A DNA stretch of 64,000 nucleotides from the NCBI RefSeq assembly GCF_006538345.1, contig NZ_BJKL01000003.1, positions 372,001 through 436,000 of the forward strand, in the 5' to 3' direction. The first letter of the stretch is position 1. Each line of letters begins with the position of its first letter. The notes beneath the pieces are model-generated. The model did no database searches and was not told where the DNA came from. It was given only the letters and a program-made list of their open reading frames with translations. This DNA comes from Alteromonas sp. KUL49 (GTDB lineage Bacteria > Pseudomonadota > Gammaproteobacteria > Enterobacterales > Alteromonadaceae). This document shows positions 10,338 to 19,045 of the stretch, in pieces. Position numbers and translations under genes: made by a program.

Positions 10338-11621
10338 TTAATTTTCGACTGTAGTTGCATCGGGTAACGATAAAGACTGCCTAGCCATCTCCAGGCGCGA
10401 AGTTACCTCAACAACATCGCCACTCTCTAGGAAATCACGAAGTACCAATTGGGTCGTTTGAGCAAGTTGCAAAGATGCATCACGATCAAAGTACTGCCCG
10501 ACACCTGCAGCTGAGTATATATTGATTCTACCTTGATCCACAAAGTAATCATCTGGCACTGATGCATCTGGGTGTGTAGGAATGAATGATGTGGCATCGT
10601 TTAACAAGCGCTGAGCGTATGGCTTAGCAATAAACGCTAAAAACGCCTTGGCTAACGGTTTATTATCACTGCCCTTAGGAATAATAAACATGTCAGTAGG
10701 TGCCAATTCATAATGCGCGATATTATCTAAACTCCCTTCAGTTGCAGGGAATGGGAAAAAGCCTATATCGTCACGAACTGAATCAGGAATCTGAGATGTA
10801 AAAAAATTGCCCGACAACAGCATTGCGGCATGCTTTCGAAATATCATTGGATACGTTTGATGAAATTCATATTCCGCAGCGTCACTAAAAAAACACTGAT
10901 TGTCTATTAAGCGCTTCCACTCTTCGAGCACATTGACCACTTTAGGGTCAGTAAAAGGGACTTCTCCTCTTGCTAAAGAAAGATAGAAATCTAGACCATT
11001 ATTTCTCAGGTTGAGGTAATCAAACCAAGCTAGTAGCGGCCATGGAGTTTTTACACCAAGGGCAAAAGGAACTACATCAAACTTCCTTAATACCAAACAA
11101 GTTTCTAGTAATTCTTCTGTGGTGTTTGGTACATCTAGATTATGGCCATCAAATAGCGGTTTATTGTAGTAAAACCCCCAAAAGCCTGACGCATAGGGAA
11201 TAGCAAATTGATTGTTGCTAACCGTAACACTCTCTTTCATTGCGCCAGAGTATCCCTGCATATAAGGCATTCCCCATAGGTCACTGACCGGTTCCACCAA
11301 CCCTCTAACGCTCAATTCTCGCAGTCTAGATGGCCATGGCCAGTTCATTACATCTATATCACCTGGTGAGGAAAGCCACATGACTGATTTAGCTTTGTAG
11401 GTAGGATCATCGGCTGCAATATAGTCAATAGCTGTGCCAGGATGCTGTTTAATAAACTCCGCGGCAACACGCTCAAAAGCATTCCGTTGCTCTACACTAA
11501 AAACAAGAATGCTTACTGTTAACTTATTGATATTATTCGATTGTGCCCATGCGCACTTAAAACAACAAAACGTGGCACATATCAACAATATCCCACAACG
11601 TAGCGAGGTGGACACTTGCAT
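10338..11621 (-). CDS. Extracellular solute-binding protein, family 1 (sugar ABC-type)
   Basis: 427 residues with a signal peptide (about 1-26, ending CAWAQ). The body has the type-1 periplasmic binding-protein layout of sugar ABC importers: VSILVFSVEQRNAFERVAAEF at the start of the mature part, IDVMNWPWPSRL, a GFWGFYYNKPLFD hinge segment and ASFIPTHPDA near the C-terminus. No ABC permease or ATPase is nearby, so it is an orphan. It heads a compact four-gene minus-strand run with two membrane proteins and a secreted hydrolase. Confidence 0.75.
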   Translation of the reverse strand: MQVSTSLRCGILLICATFCCFKCAWAQSNNINKLTVSILVFSVEQRNAFERVAAEFIKQHPGTAIDYIAADDPTYKAKSVMWLSSPGDIDVMNWPWPSRLRELSVRGLVEPVSDLWGMPYMQGYSGAMKESVTVSNNQFAIPYASGFWGFYYNKPLFDGHNLDVPNTTEELLETCLVLRKFDVVPFALGVKTPWPLLAWFDYLNLRNNGLDFYLSLARGEVPFTDPKVVNVLEEWKRLIDNQCFFSDAAEYEFHQTYPMIFRKHAAMLLSGNFFTSQIPDSVRDDIGFFPFPATEGSLDNIAHYELAPTDMFIIPKGSDNKPLAKAFLAFIAKPYAQRLLNDATSFIPTHPDASVPDDYFVDQGRINIYSAAGVGQYFDRDASLQLAQTTQLVLRDFLESGDVVEVTSRLEMARQSLSLPDATTVEN

Positions 11622-11725
11622 TACACTCTTTACAAAGTTCTCTATTATTAGCGTAGCCGCTAAGTGGCTAAAACACTATATATCCTAAAAAGTCAACCCA
11701 TCGCATCGTAACGATAATCACACTG

Positions 11726-11911
11726 TCAGAAGGTCTGTTGAGTAGGTAACCGTTCCATAACCACGGTTAACTGATTATTGATACCGGGGCTTGGGTACGG
11801 ATTAAAAAATGCCACCTTCCACTGCACTTTAGGAAAAAGCATAAACATGGTTAAGGCTCCGAAGAGGCAGCCGATTATAAATGTGAAAGCAGTTTTCAAT
11901 GTGTTCACCAA
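11726..11911 (-). CDS. 61-residue single-TM protein
   Basis: Short hydrophobic protein: a membrane segment over about residues 6-26, then a basic/aromatic tail. GTG start (MVNTLKTAF). No ribosome site strong enough to decide. Function unknown, and coding status is uncertain because of the size. Confidence 0.35.
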   Translation of the reverse strand: MVNTLKTAFTFIIGCLFGALTMFMLFPKVQWKVAFFNPYPSPGINNQLTVVMERLPTQQTF

Positions 11912-11997
11912 TTATGGTATTTGAAAAAATACCGTTCTACTGTCTTAAAAAATTTTACATAACTCGTTGAACAATCGGCTGCGTGCAAAGCATGGCT

Positions 11998-12495
11998 TCA
12001 TAACGTATCCAAAACTTCCTTCAGCTTTGAAACTATTTCTTCTCTTTCATCGAGTAAACCAGAGTTACCACAGTAGTCGGCAGCAAATTTACCATCTGAG
12101 TTTTGATACAAAATTAAAAGATATTTTTTTCCAATGTCAGGTGCAAATCGCCCGCTGTTATTTGGATCCCATAGTTCTACGTTAGTGTGTACTGTTGAGA
12201 ATAAAGTTTGATGAATTTGTAGTTCATAAATCGAGCCTGAGTAAAAATCAGGTTCATCAACATCGTTAACCCATTCTCGTTTAACAGGCGTAGCTATTAG
12301 GATTGCTGATGATCGTTTTACTTCCGCTTCCAGTGAATAGTCTACAAATTCAGGAAAACACGCGGCAATTGAATCAGATGAAAACAACATTGTAAAAGCA
12401 AGCAACGCAGGGCTAACAATGCTTCGCTTAACCAAAGCAAATGTTGCTGCTATCGATGATTTTATCGTTAGTTTTTTAATCAACGCTGTAACCAC
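11998..12495 (-). CDS. Secreted protein of unknown function
   Basis: Up to 165 residues. A hydrophobic signal-like stretch around residues 25-45 ends at DSIAACFPEF, so the mature protein would begin near the first cysteine. The mature part contains a conserved-looking RSSAILIATPVKRE segment, KKYLLILYQNSDG and a C-terminal CGNSG; three cysteines. Similar small secreted proteins are common in integron cassettes. The first 20 residues overlap the upstream gene, so an internal start is possible. Confidence 0.5.
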   Translation of the reverse strand: MVTALIKKLTIKSSIAATFALVKRSIVSPALLAFTMLFSSDSIAACFPEFVDYSLEAEVKRSSAILIATPVKREWVNDVDEPDFYSGSIYELQIHQTLFSTVHTNVELWDPNNSGRFAPDIGKKYLLILYQNSDGKFAADYCGNSGLLDEREEIVSKLKEVLDTL

Positions 12496-12907
12496 TCTTT
12501 TGGGTTTTGGACCAAAACCAGGCCCCTACTCCTATGGATAGACTAAAAAATATAAAAATATAAATTGCGCTAGATATGGCCACAAAAAAAACTGTCTCCT
12601 CACTTACCACATTAAATACGAGAACGGTTAAATGAAGAATGAGTAAAGACTGTATGATTATGGCGAACTTAAAAGGACGATTCTTTTTTGCAGATAGTAC
12701 TAAAAAATACGCAAACATAACCCCAAAGACAAATGGCAGTAGACCAATTAGAACAACGGCTATCCTAATGTGGCCGTCGTCTTGGGGTGTACTCGGTACC
12801 ACGAGGATAACAATAATTAACAGAGCGAATACAATGACAGTTGAGGCAATGGCACCCTTTATAGCGGCCCATACACTCTCACCAGTTATATGTGGTTCGG
12901 TACTCAT
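12476..12907 (-). CDS. Four-TM membrane protein of unknown function
   Basis: 143 residues with four hydrophobic helices (about 15-35, 49-70, 78-98, 103-125). ATG start (MSTEPHITGES). It overlaps the following gene by 20 bases. No family recognised. Confidence 0.45.
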   Translation of the reverse strand: MSTEPHITGESVWAAIKGAIASTVIVFALLIIVILVVPSTPQDDGHIRIAVVLIGLLPFVFGVMFAYFLVLSAKKNRPFKFAIIIQSLLILHLTVLVFNVVSEETVFFVAISSAIYIFIFFSLSIGVGAWFWSKTQKSGYSVD

Positions 12908-12958
12908 AATTTTTACGCAACGCCAGTCAAGAAAAGGGAATTTGGTTTTTATTTGGAA

Positions 12959-13225
12959 TTACTGCTTAAATTTATTCAAATCGAAATGGTCTGGTGGAGG
13001 AAAAATCAGCGCTAGTACGGTGTAAACAATTAATGCAAATCCAAAGGATAGAATGCCAAATAGAACAAACCCGATTCGAGCTCGAGTGGGAGACCAACCA
13101 ACAAACTCACCAAATCCTGCGGCTACACCTGCTAACAGATTGTTCTGTGACTTTTTCAAACTGCGAAACCTAGACATAAAAACTCCTTCTTTTTTGGAAT
13201 GTCCTTCAATGTGTTTACGACCCAT
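12959..13225 (-). CDS. PspC-domain protein
   Basis: The frame is 88 residues long; the domain starts near residue 17 (MSRFRSLKKSQNN) and has the PspC/phage-shock pattern: LLAGVAAGFGEFVGWSPTRARIGFVL, then one membrane helix. An in-frame ATG at 13175-13177, giving 72 residues, is preceded by AAGGAG and is the more likely start. PspC-like proteins are membrane stress sensors or small envelope proteins. No pspA/B gene is adjacent. Confidence 0.75.
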   Translation of the reverse strand: MGRKHIEGHSKKEGVFMSRFRSLKKSQNNLLAGVAAGFGEFVGWSPTRARIGFVLFGILSFGFALIVYTVLALIFPPPDHFDLNKFKQ

Positions 13226-13285
13226 CCTCAGGAACTAAACACGGTATGATAAAACGATTACCGAAGCAAACTCATCAAACACTCT

Positions 13286-13849
13286 CTAGTCCAACTCAAC
13301 GGAAAGCATCTCGAGCCCACTCTCGTATCCTGTTTGATTAAAATTATCCGACAGCTTATTCATAAAACCATGAAGATATGGGACTTCTTTAATTTCAACA
13401 TTGTGTACTGAACTAAGTTCATCAACTAGTTCTGGAACGGAAAAATGTTGCTCCTGATGTGGAAAAATCAATGATACAGGAAACAAGGGTTTTACACGTC
13501 GGTGATGTCTAATTTGTGAGCCGTAAAAACAGATAGCGTGATTCACACTAGGTAACGAGAGCCTATTAGAGACTTTCCATATCGCCGATGCACCAACGCT
13601 AAAACCTATCAAGTTTACCGAGGTATCAATTTCAGCCATGCACTGCTCTAACTTTTCCGAGTAGGCTTGCAGTCCCACATTTTCAGAAAAGTATTGATAA
13701 GCATTGCGCTCACTTTCAAACTTCATATCTTGACCTTCATAGGGGTCTAGAATCAGATAATTGCTAGCAACCCCGCTTGCCAACGCTTCGAGTGCTTCTG
13801 TTTTTCCGAAAATATCAGAAACAAAAATGTTGATCACATCGCGCTCCAA
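13286..13849 (-). CDS. Dienelactone-hydrolase-like alpha/beta protein
   Basis: 187 residues with an alpha/beta hydrolase core: GFSVGASAIWK places a serine nucleophile near residue 80, FYGSQIRHHR follows, and an HGF histidine lies near 160 in YLHGFMNK. The acid may be in the FPHQEQHF region, where the usual Asp is not obvious. Short for the family. No signal peptide, so cytoplasmic. Function unknown. Confidence 0.6.
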   Translation of the reverse strand: MERDVINIFVSDIFGKTEALEALASGVASNYLILDPYEGQDMKFESERNAYQYFSENVGLQAYSEKLEQCMAEIDTSVNLIGFSVGASAIWKVSNRLSLPSVNHAICFYGSQIRHHRRVKPLFPVSLIFPHQEQHFSVPELVDELSSVHNVEIKEVPYLHGFMNKLSDNFNQTGYESGLEMLSVELD

Positions 13850-13894
13850 TATAGGAAAAATAGTGTGAGTGTTTATTCCCCTATAAACAGATAG

Positions 13895-14428
13895 TTACCA
13901 ACCAGCACTGTACTTTTTATTCGCTCCAAAAGCTTCAACCTCTAAAGGTGCATTATCATACCCATATTCAGCCATATCAAAGAAGTGCTGGGTTACTACT
14001 TGATCCAAAGTCGATCTCTCAATTTGCAAAACGTGCACTAGTTCATGCGCTAACTTCGGCTTGTCTAGCTCAAAACCATTTCGAACATAAATCGAATAGC
14101 CAAACACTTGTGCATTATTCACTATGCCTTCGCCAATTAGCCCAACAGCCTCTCCAAAGATCTTTAAAACAGTGTTCTCGTAGGGGAAAGGAACTTCACT
14201 CACGTATACAATTCTTACCTTTTCTGGATGTAAAATCCCTATTTCAGTAGCAAGGTGTAATTCTCGCTCAGTCAAAGGAATGCCTATTTCCAGCCCGTTA
14301 CGTTCGGTATCATGTGCCCACTCAATATACTGAGGTAATAAAACACCTGAAATAATTTTTTCATAGGAGAGGACAGCGATTACGATCAAAGCTATCAAGA
14401 ATATTGCTGTAAACTTAACGATTTTCAT
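13895..14428 (-). CDS. Membrane-anchored protein with HExxH motif
   Basis: 177 residues. An N-terminal membrane segment or signal (about 5-22) is followed by a domain with LAHELVHVLQ near residue 133, an HExxH pattern typical of zinc peptidases, with downstream H and E residues (QHFFDMAEYGY, PLEVEAFGANK) that could complete a metal site. No named family recognised. It could be a small zinc metalloprotease-like protein of the envelope. Confidence 0.5.
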   Translation of the reverse strand: MKIVKFTAIFLIALIVIAVLSYEKIISGVLLPQYIEWAHDTERNGLEIGIPLTERELHLATEIGILHPEKVRIVYVSEVPFPYENTVLKIFGEAVGLIGEGIVNNAQVFGYSIYVRNGFELDKPKLAHELVHVLQIERSTLDQVVTQHFFDMAEYGYDNAPLEVEAFGANKKYSAGW

Positions 14429-14591
14429 TATCTAAATTCCTTTTTAAATTTTACAAAACCTTGTGTTTAACAAACCAAGATTTTTTATGGCTCGACATTG
14501 GGAAAATTCCAATAGCGGCCCAAACTACCAAATAACGAATAACAAGAGAACAAGGTATCGTGTTTTAGTGAGGTTACGCGCGGGTGTTTTA
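14429..14591 (-). other. Intergenic stretch with possible gene remnant
   Basis: Minus strand about 14454-14560 is open for 35 codons and predicts a membrane-like helix followed by a basic tail (SHKKSWFVKHKVL). It has no good start codon or ribosome site and may be the remains of a small membrane-protein gene. Otherwise nothing is seen. Confidence 0.2.
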
Positions 14592-15003
14592 CTATATTTT
14601 TGTAGTGGTTAGCAACTTTCGTGCATAAAAAAGCGGAACGGTAAGAAGCGCAAATGGTTGTAAAAACAGCTTATATATAGCCCAAGTAGATTCGTTAAAC
14701 ACTGAGTAGATAAAAAGTGGTAGCACTGCCAACGCAGTCAGAAAGTAGAGGTTAGCTATATTCAATTTACGCCAAAACAAACTATCTAGACCAAGCTTAC
14801 TCCCCCATAACATGTAGGCTAACCCGCGTCTTTGAAACAAACAGAAGATCAAAAAAACTCAACGCAGCCAATGACCAAAACACCGTGGGATAGTAGTTGA
14901 TATTTTCAATAATGCTCAATACATTGAACTGCGCTTGAACAACCACAGCCAGACTCATAGCGATAATTGTTGCTAGAAGGATACGCCAGTAGACTGCAAA
15001 CAA
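14592..15003 (-). CDS. Small multi-pass membrane protein, frameshifted
   Basis: Two overlapping minus frames (15003 down to 14797, then 14852 down to 14592) join into one hydrophobic protein of about 137 residues if one base is removed from the seven-A run at 14851-14857. The joined protein has four membrane segments and a continuous composition, with ...AALSFLIFCLFQRRGLAYM across the junction. As sequenced, the first frame ends after 68 residues. Either a sequencing indel or a real inactivation. Family unknown. Confidence 0.5.
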
Positions 15004-15051
15004 CTTAACTGATTCCTTTGATATATTTCTATTCGCAAACGAGAAGCAAAT

Positions 15052-15166
15052 ATTTAACTAAAGACGCTTCCACTCAGAGCGAAGCACCGAGTATAGAAAC
15101 AGAGCCCCCATATAGTTTTATAATGATAAGACCTTTGTTTTTCTTTGCGTGATGGATAAACTATTC
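15052..15166 (-). repeat. Possible degenerate attC
   Basis: ATTTAAC at 15052 to ACTATTC at 15166, 115 bases, about the length of the intact sites further right; the terminal triplet of the downstream gene lies in the right core. Internal hairpin GCTTCCACTCAGAGCGAAGC. The core match is poor, so it is only a candidate. Confidence 0.2.
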
Positions 15167-15640
15167 TCCCAACCACTTTAAAGTGGCACTCTTAACCATA
15201 ATATCAAATTCATCTTGAGTTATTTTGCCGTTCGCCAAATCTGACTCTGCTGAAAAAACAGTCGTCTGATATTCGTGTTCAATAGCAGCAAGAACGTAGC
15301 CGAGCTCTTTTTCTGTGATACTTCCTTTATGAAATTGTTGCATCGCTAACTTTTTATTCCATAGATCACCCTCGGGAGGGAGTGGTAAAGTAAAATCAAG
15401 GGTCAATAGCCTTTCGTCAGATACTTGCAAACCCAGCGCTATCGATTCTTTGGCACATTCATAAAGCATGTAGTCTATGGAGTCTTGAAGACCATAGAGA
15501 TGCCAATCAAAGCCAGCAACACAAGCGCCGACGATTTCGCCGTTTTGGTCAGTAATAGTTATGCTTCTTTCAGCACACCCTGCGACACAACATAGTGCCA
15601 TGAACGCGGTAGATAACTTTTGCCGAGATGTTGACCACAT
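15161..15640 (-). CDS. Lipoprotein with SHOCT-like C-terminus
   Basis: 159 residues. The signal peptide ends in a lipobox (VAGC, cysteine near residue 22), so the protein is predicted to be membrane-tethered. The C-terminal half contains two short repeats of the type GxITExEL and NGKITQDEFDIM, which resemble SHOCT-type oligomerisation motifs. Function unknown. Confidence 0.55.
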   Translation of the reverse strand: MWSTSRQKLSTAFMALCCVAGCAERSITITDQNGEIVGACVAGFDWHLYGLQDSIDYMLYECAKESIALGLQVSDERLLTLDFTLPLPPEGDLWNKKLAMQQFHKGSITEKELGYVLAAIEHEYQTTVFSAESDLANGKITQDEFDIMVKSATLKWLGE

Positions 15641-15664
15641 TAAGCAAAATACCTTTAAATCATT

Positions 15665-16141
15665 TTAAATGAGCAATAAATCTGACTCTATTGGAACAAA
15701 CTTGTTTGCAGCATTAATCAGTGAAACCGCAGTGAGTTTTTCTACACCATAAACTTCAACAGAAGTGTTCTTTTTCACTTTGATCCTATCTACTAATAAG
15801 TCAAAGTCACCATCACCTGACACGAGAACTATGTTGTCACTCTGTTCAGCATACTCCATTGCGTCGAGTGTAATACCGACATCCCAATCCCCTTTTGCAG
15901 AACCATCGGATCGTTGAATAAATGGTTTTAGCTTTACCTCAAAACCAATTGCTCTGAGTATATTTTGAAACTGACGTTGCTTTTCGTCTTGTCTGTCGAT
16001 GGCGTAAGCAACGGCGTTAACCACTTTTCTGTTGTGTGTAGCTGCAGCCCAAAACTTGTTGTAATCGAAGTTTCGTCCGAACGCTTGTCTGGTTGTGTAG
16101 TAGACATTTTGTACATCTACTAGTATTGATACGGTTTCCAT
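15665..16141 (-). CDS. NYN domain protein (LabA/DUF88-like)
   Basis: 158 residues forming one PIN-like NYN domain: VSILVDVQNVYY at residues 5-16, GDWDVGITLDAMEYA near 85 and LVSGDGDFDLLV near 105. The conserved aspartates in these three motifs form the expected metal site of a predicted RNase. No RNA-binding extension. It lies 24 bases before the lipoprotein gene. Confidence 0.82.
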   Translation of the reverse strand: METVSILVDVQNVYYTTRQAFGRNFDYNKFWAAATHNRKVVNAVAYAIDRQDEKQRQFQNILRAIGFEVKLKPFIQRSDGSAKGDWDVGITLDAMEYAEQSDNIVLVSGDGDFDLLVDRIKVKKNTSVEVYGVEKLTAVSLINAANKFVPIESDLLLI

Positions 16142-16200
16142 TGATATTCGCTTTTACAACAATCAGTTACACTTGAACAATAGCTGTTTATTATGCCCCA

Positions 16201-16659
16201 TCAAGCACGTTTTAACACGCGCTCTAAATAAACGACTCTGGTTTTTCCCAATTGAGCAGTTTTAAACTCAACATAACCTCTTCGCTTGTACATAGCTAAA
16301 TTAGACGCACTAAACTCTCCGGTGAATAGTTCTACGCGATTGGCCTGGGGAAATAGAGTTTCGAGGGCAGAAAGTAGCTTACCACCAACGCCCTTACCCT
16401 GAAGCTCAGGCCACACTGCCATGCGGCCAATATGGCAAGTATCAGACACTAAGCGTGCTTGGCCGCTTGCTAATAGCTGACCTTCTTCAACTATTTTCAA
16501 TATGGTCTTACTTTCAAAATCTGCTTTCAGTTCGTCAAGAGTTTGCGTTAGCGGTGGAATGCTAAAGTCATTGTGCAATTGGGCCTCTGATTGGTAAGCA
16601 AGGCGCTGAAGCTCAAGTAATTTCTCTGCATCCTCTATGGTAGCGTGACATATTTCCAA
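16201..16659 (-). CDS. GNAT-family N-acetyltransferase
   Basis: 152 residues with the GNAT acetyl-CoA motif RMAVWPELQGKGVGGKLL near residue 80 (Q/RxxGxG/A loop QGKGVG) and a C-terminal MYKRRGYVEF strand-helix typical of the fold. TTG start preceded by AAGGAA at good spacing. Acetyl acceptor unknown. GNAT proteins are frequent cassette cargo. Confidence 0.8.
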   Translation of the reverse strand: MEICHATIEDAEKLLELQRLAYQSEAQLHNDFSIPPLTQTLDELKADFESKTILKIVEEGQLLASGQARLVSDTCHIGRMAVWPELQGKGVGGKLLSALETLFPQANRVELFTGEFSASNLAMYKRRGYVEFKTAQLGKTRVVYLERVLKRA

Positions 16660-16751
16660 ACAATTAATTCCTTTTGGACGGTGTTTGAGGTTTGGGCAAT
16701 TCTACTTTTACGGCTTGCATATTCAACCAGCTCGGCATTAACCAATGCTCT

Positions 16752-17357
16752 CTAATTTTGGGATTCAGATAACTTGTCTGCGGCAAGACTTTCTAGATCG
16801 TTGTACAGTATTGGTTCTGGTGCAGCCTCTGCTTGTGGTTTCGGTCCGAACTGAAAGTCAAATTGCATGTAACCGCTAACCTTTACGGGTTTACCATTTG
16901 AATATCCGGGAGAATAACGCCACTTTCTTAGTGCTTCGAACATTGAGTCATCAAAAACACCTTCCGGGCTAGATTCAACAATTTGTATATCGATGTAACA
17001 ACCTCTTTCGTCTATTACAGTAGAAGCTTTCACATACCCTTCGATGTTATTTTCTAGAGCTATTTCGGGGTCCTTAGGTGGAACACTGCGTAAAAGTCTA
17101 GGTTTTACCTCTAGTTCCTCGTCTGTAATGTCTAAAACGTTACCTGAAGTACTGTTGGACGCTAAGTCATACTCTTCTTGGCTTAAACAGAATAACGAGC
17201 TATTAGTCGTGTGCACTTGTGGTGTTGGATCTTCCTTCTCTAGCTCTTCCGCATAGTTCCTGTGAGCTTCAACAAGCTGTTCCAGTCTGGACGTTGGTTT
17301 AGTTGATTTACACCCAACGAGTGTGAAGATGAGTAAAACGATTAATATACGCAACAT
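16752..17357 (-). CDS. TonB C-terminal-domain lipoprotein
   Basis: Start set at the ATG at 17355-17357, which is preceded by AAAAGGGAA and followed by a lipoprotein signal (MLRILIVLLIFTLVGC, cysteine 16); this gives 201 residues. The C-terminal half is a TonB-type domain: PRLLRSVPPKDPEIA, GYVKASTVIDERG, ALRKWRYSPG and a FDFQFGP end. The usual N-terminal membrane anchor and proline-rich spacer are absent, so it is unlikely to be a classical energy transducer. Confidence 0.7.
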   Translation of the reverse strand: MLRILIVLLIFTLVGCKSTKPTSRLEQLVEAHRNYAEELEKEDPTPQVHTTNSSLFCLSQEEYDLASNSTSGNVLDITDEELEVKPRLLRSVPPKDPEIALENNIEGYVKASTVIDERGCYIDIQIVESSPEGVFDDSMFEALRKWRYSPGYSNGKPVKVSGYMQFDFQFGPKPQAEAAPEPILYNDLESLAADKLSESQN

Positions 17358-17380
17358 AAATTCCCTTTTAAAAATAATTA

Positions 17381-17441
17381 TCTCAACTCTTAAGTTAATG
17401 CACTGATTCAACCTCAGTTAGAGCTACTAGTACTCTTATTG
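17381..17441 (-). repeat. Possible degenerate attC
   Basis: From TCTCAAC to CTTATTG. The left part (AACTCTTAAGTTAATG) resembles the start of the good sites (AACACTAAACTAAGG), and the stop of the MAPEG gene falls in the right core, as in the intact sites. Short, with a weak core. Confidence 0.25.
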
Positions 17442-17846
17442 GATACTATAAACCACTGTTAGCAAATACAGCCACATTGCCATAACGACTAAAAAACTAC
17501 TCCAAAAAGCGATAATTCTATGAAGTATATGATTGTAGGTGATGTGAATATAAGCATGTATTGTACGTAGCCCCACAAACAACCACGCTAACACAGAAGC
17601 GATAGAGCTATCAGATTGCTCAAAGAGCATTAACGCAAGGCAAGCAACATAGAACAAAACAGGAACTTCGAATTGATTATTGAAGCATCGTGTGGAGGCA
17701 ATAACATTCTCTGGAAAGTCTCCGTCCATTAGCTTGAACGCTTTAACTTTCGAGCTTCCTGATTTGACGCTTAAGATCCTACACCGAACTGCCACAAGGC
17801 CAACGAAGAATGTAAGGCAGACCATAGCAAACATTGGTAATAGCAT
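17436..17846 (-). CDS. MAPEG family membrane protein
   Basis: 136 residues with four membrane helices and the MAPEG pattern: FNNQFEVPVLFYVACLAL near residue 60, then FVGLRTIHAYIHITYNHILHR near 90. MAPEG proteins are membrane glutathione-transferase relatives. ATG start. MAPEG genes are known cassette passengers; here the attC evidence around it is weak. Confidence 0.8.
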   Translation of the reverse strand: MLLPMFAMVCLTFFVGLVAVRCRILSVKSGSSKVKAFKLMDGDFPENVIASTRCFNNQFEVPVLFYVACLALMLFEQSDSSIASVLAWLFVGLRTIHAYIHITYNHILHRIIAFWSSFLVVMAMWLYLLTVVYSIQ

Positions 17847-17904
17847 ACGTTAAGTCCTTATAAACAATGATTCGACAAGCATAATGGGCGTACAATATTC
17901 GCAA

Positions 17905-18012
17905 AACGCTAAGAAGTTAAGTGAGCAAAAGATCAAAAAGCACTCTCTCTGTTACTAGAAGCATGCTAACGTCATCTAGAGCGACTATTTCCGCTTAAAG
18001 GCCTTGTTATGC
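17905..18012 (-). repeat. Degenerate attC
   Basis: Left part AACGCTAAGAAGTTAAGTGAGCAAAAG follows the pattern of the intact sites, and the right core is GTTATGC at 18006-18012. About 108 bases. Overlaps the frame-corrected end of the DUF1796-type gene. Confidence 0.4.
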
Positions 18013-18601
18013 ATATTCAACATCTCTTCCCAACTTTTACTTTCCGGGAGCCAAGGCTGGTCTTTATTAGTCATGATTTGAAAAAAAGTGTATTCTCCTT
18101 TACACGGTTACTAAGAATATCATTAGAAATGACGATAAGGTTGTAGTCTTTACCCAAGGAGGCATCAATCACATCTTTGATGCGTCTTGCATAGGTCTCC
18201 TCTCTCCCCTCATCTCCGTTTGCTATCTCCCATTCATATCGTATTAGCGTAGGGCTATTATCATTATGGAATTCTTCGAATAACCTATTCCTTCTACGTA
18301 TATATTTTTCTCTAATTTCAGAAATAGCACCATCAATTTTAGATGGATCAATTTTATCATTCGAAAAAACTGGAAAATCATGCTGAAAACGCAAGCCAGT
18401 ATACAGATCTTTAACACGGAGCTCGTTGTCACATACCTCAACGCCATTATTGAGAAATTGTTCTTCAGAAAAGCCAACTAATGATTTCTCAAGTGCATTT
18501 ACATCTGTGATTAACCAATCAAAAAAATTTGTTCCTGTATCTCCAGAAGTTCTAATTCCAAACTTTGGTAAGCAAGAGCATCCAATACTATAAAAAGCCA
18601 T
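17985..18601 (-). CDS. DUF1796-type putative cysteine peptidase, frameshifted near the C-terminus
   Basis: The N-terminus has the DUF1796 pattern SIGCSCLPKFGIRTSG followed by NFFDWL, which suggests a papain-like or sequence-related fold of unknown substrate. The sequenced frame stops at 18071, but adding one base to the seven-A run at 18081-18087 continues it through ENTLFQIMTNKDQPW to a stop at 17985, for about 205 residues. The extension is compositionally coherent. Probable cassette gene flanked by degenerate attC sites. Confidence 0.55.
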
Positions 18602-18640
18602 AATTTTGTATCTCTACATTTTTTCTAAGAATCAACCCAA

Positions 18641-18690
18641 GCATAACATCCACATCTAGTGTCTAGAAGGCTAAATACCTACCGCTATGT
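18641..18690 (-). repeat. Possible shortened attC
   Basis: GCATAAC at 18641-18647 to GCTATGT at 18684-18690; the downstream gene's TAG lies in the right core, as in the intact sites. Only 50 bases, so it would have lost its inner arms. Confidence 0.25.
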
Positions 18691-19014
18691 ATCATTGCTA
18701 ACATAGTGACTAAGTTTGAATATAGCGACACTCGCAGTCAGAAAAGGTAGTGTACTGAGTACTAGAAAAATGCTTTCGCCAATTAGCACAGACACATCCT
18801 CAGGGTCCAATAAGAGCGAAATTACGAGCCATTCTACTAGTGAAAGTGCCACTGAGGCTACTATTGAGATAAAGAGTACCTTGTTCCAAGGAACAGCAGA
18901 TGAATTGAGTAGTTTATATGAACCTACGGCAACAAAAATGACGCCAATAAATCCAATAAGTGCTGCAATAAATTCAGAGGCTGAGTAAAAAACTAAATAT
19001 AAGCTATCTTCCAT
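18685..19014 (-). CDS. Three-TM membrane protein of unknown function
   Basis: 109 residues with helices at about 12-32, 43-65 and 76-98; ATG start (MEDSLYLVFYS). No family recognised. Probable cassette gene, since its stop is inside an attC-like core. Confidence 0.5.
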   Translation of the reverse strand: MEDSLYLVFYSASEFIAALIGFIGVIFVAVGSYKLLNSSAVPWNKVLFISIVASVALSLVEWLVISLLLDPEDVSVLIGESIFLVLSTLPFLTASVAIFKLSHYVSNDT

Positions 19015-19045
19015 AATCTTTGCCCTTAATATCTAATTGTTAAGC

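Noticed and set aside
11957-12003. Possible attC between two accessory genes (ACATAAC to TTCATAA)
   Set aside because: At 47 bases, with no inner palindrome of the attC kind and poor cores, it is not distinguishable from chance.
16660-16751. Possible in-frame continuation past the TonB-domain stop
   Set aside because: The frame after TAG stays open into the next gene's start, but no family residues follow the domain end, so it is probably chance.
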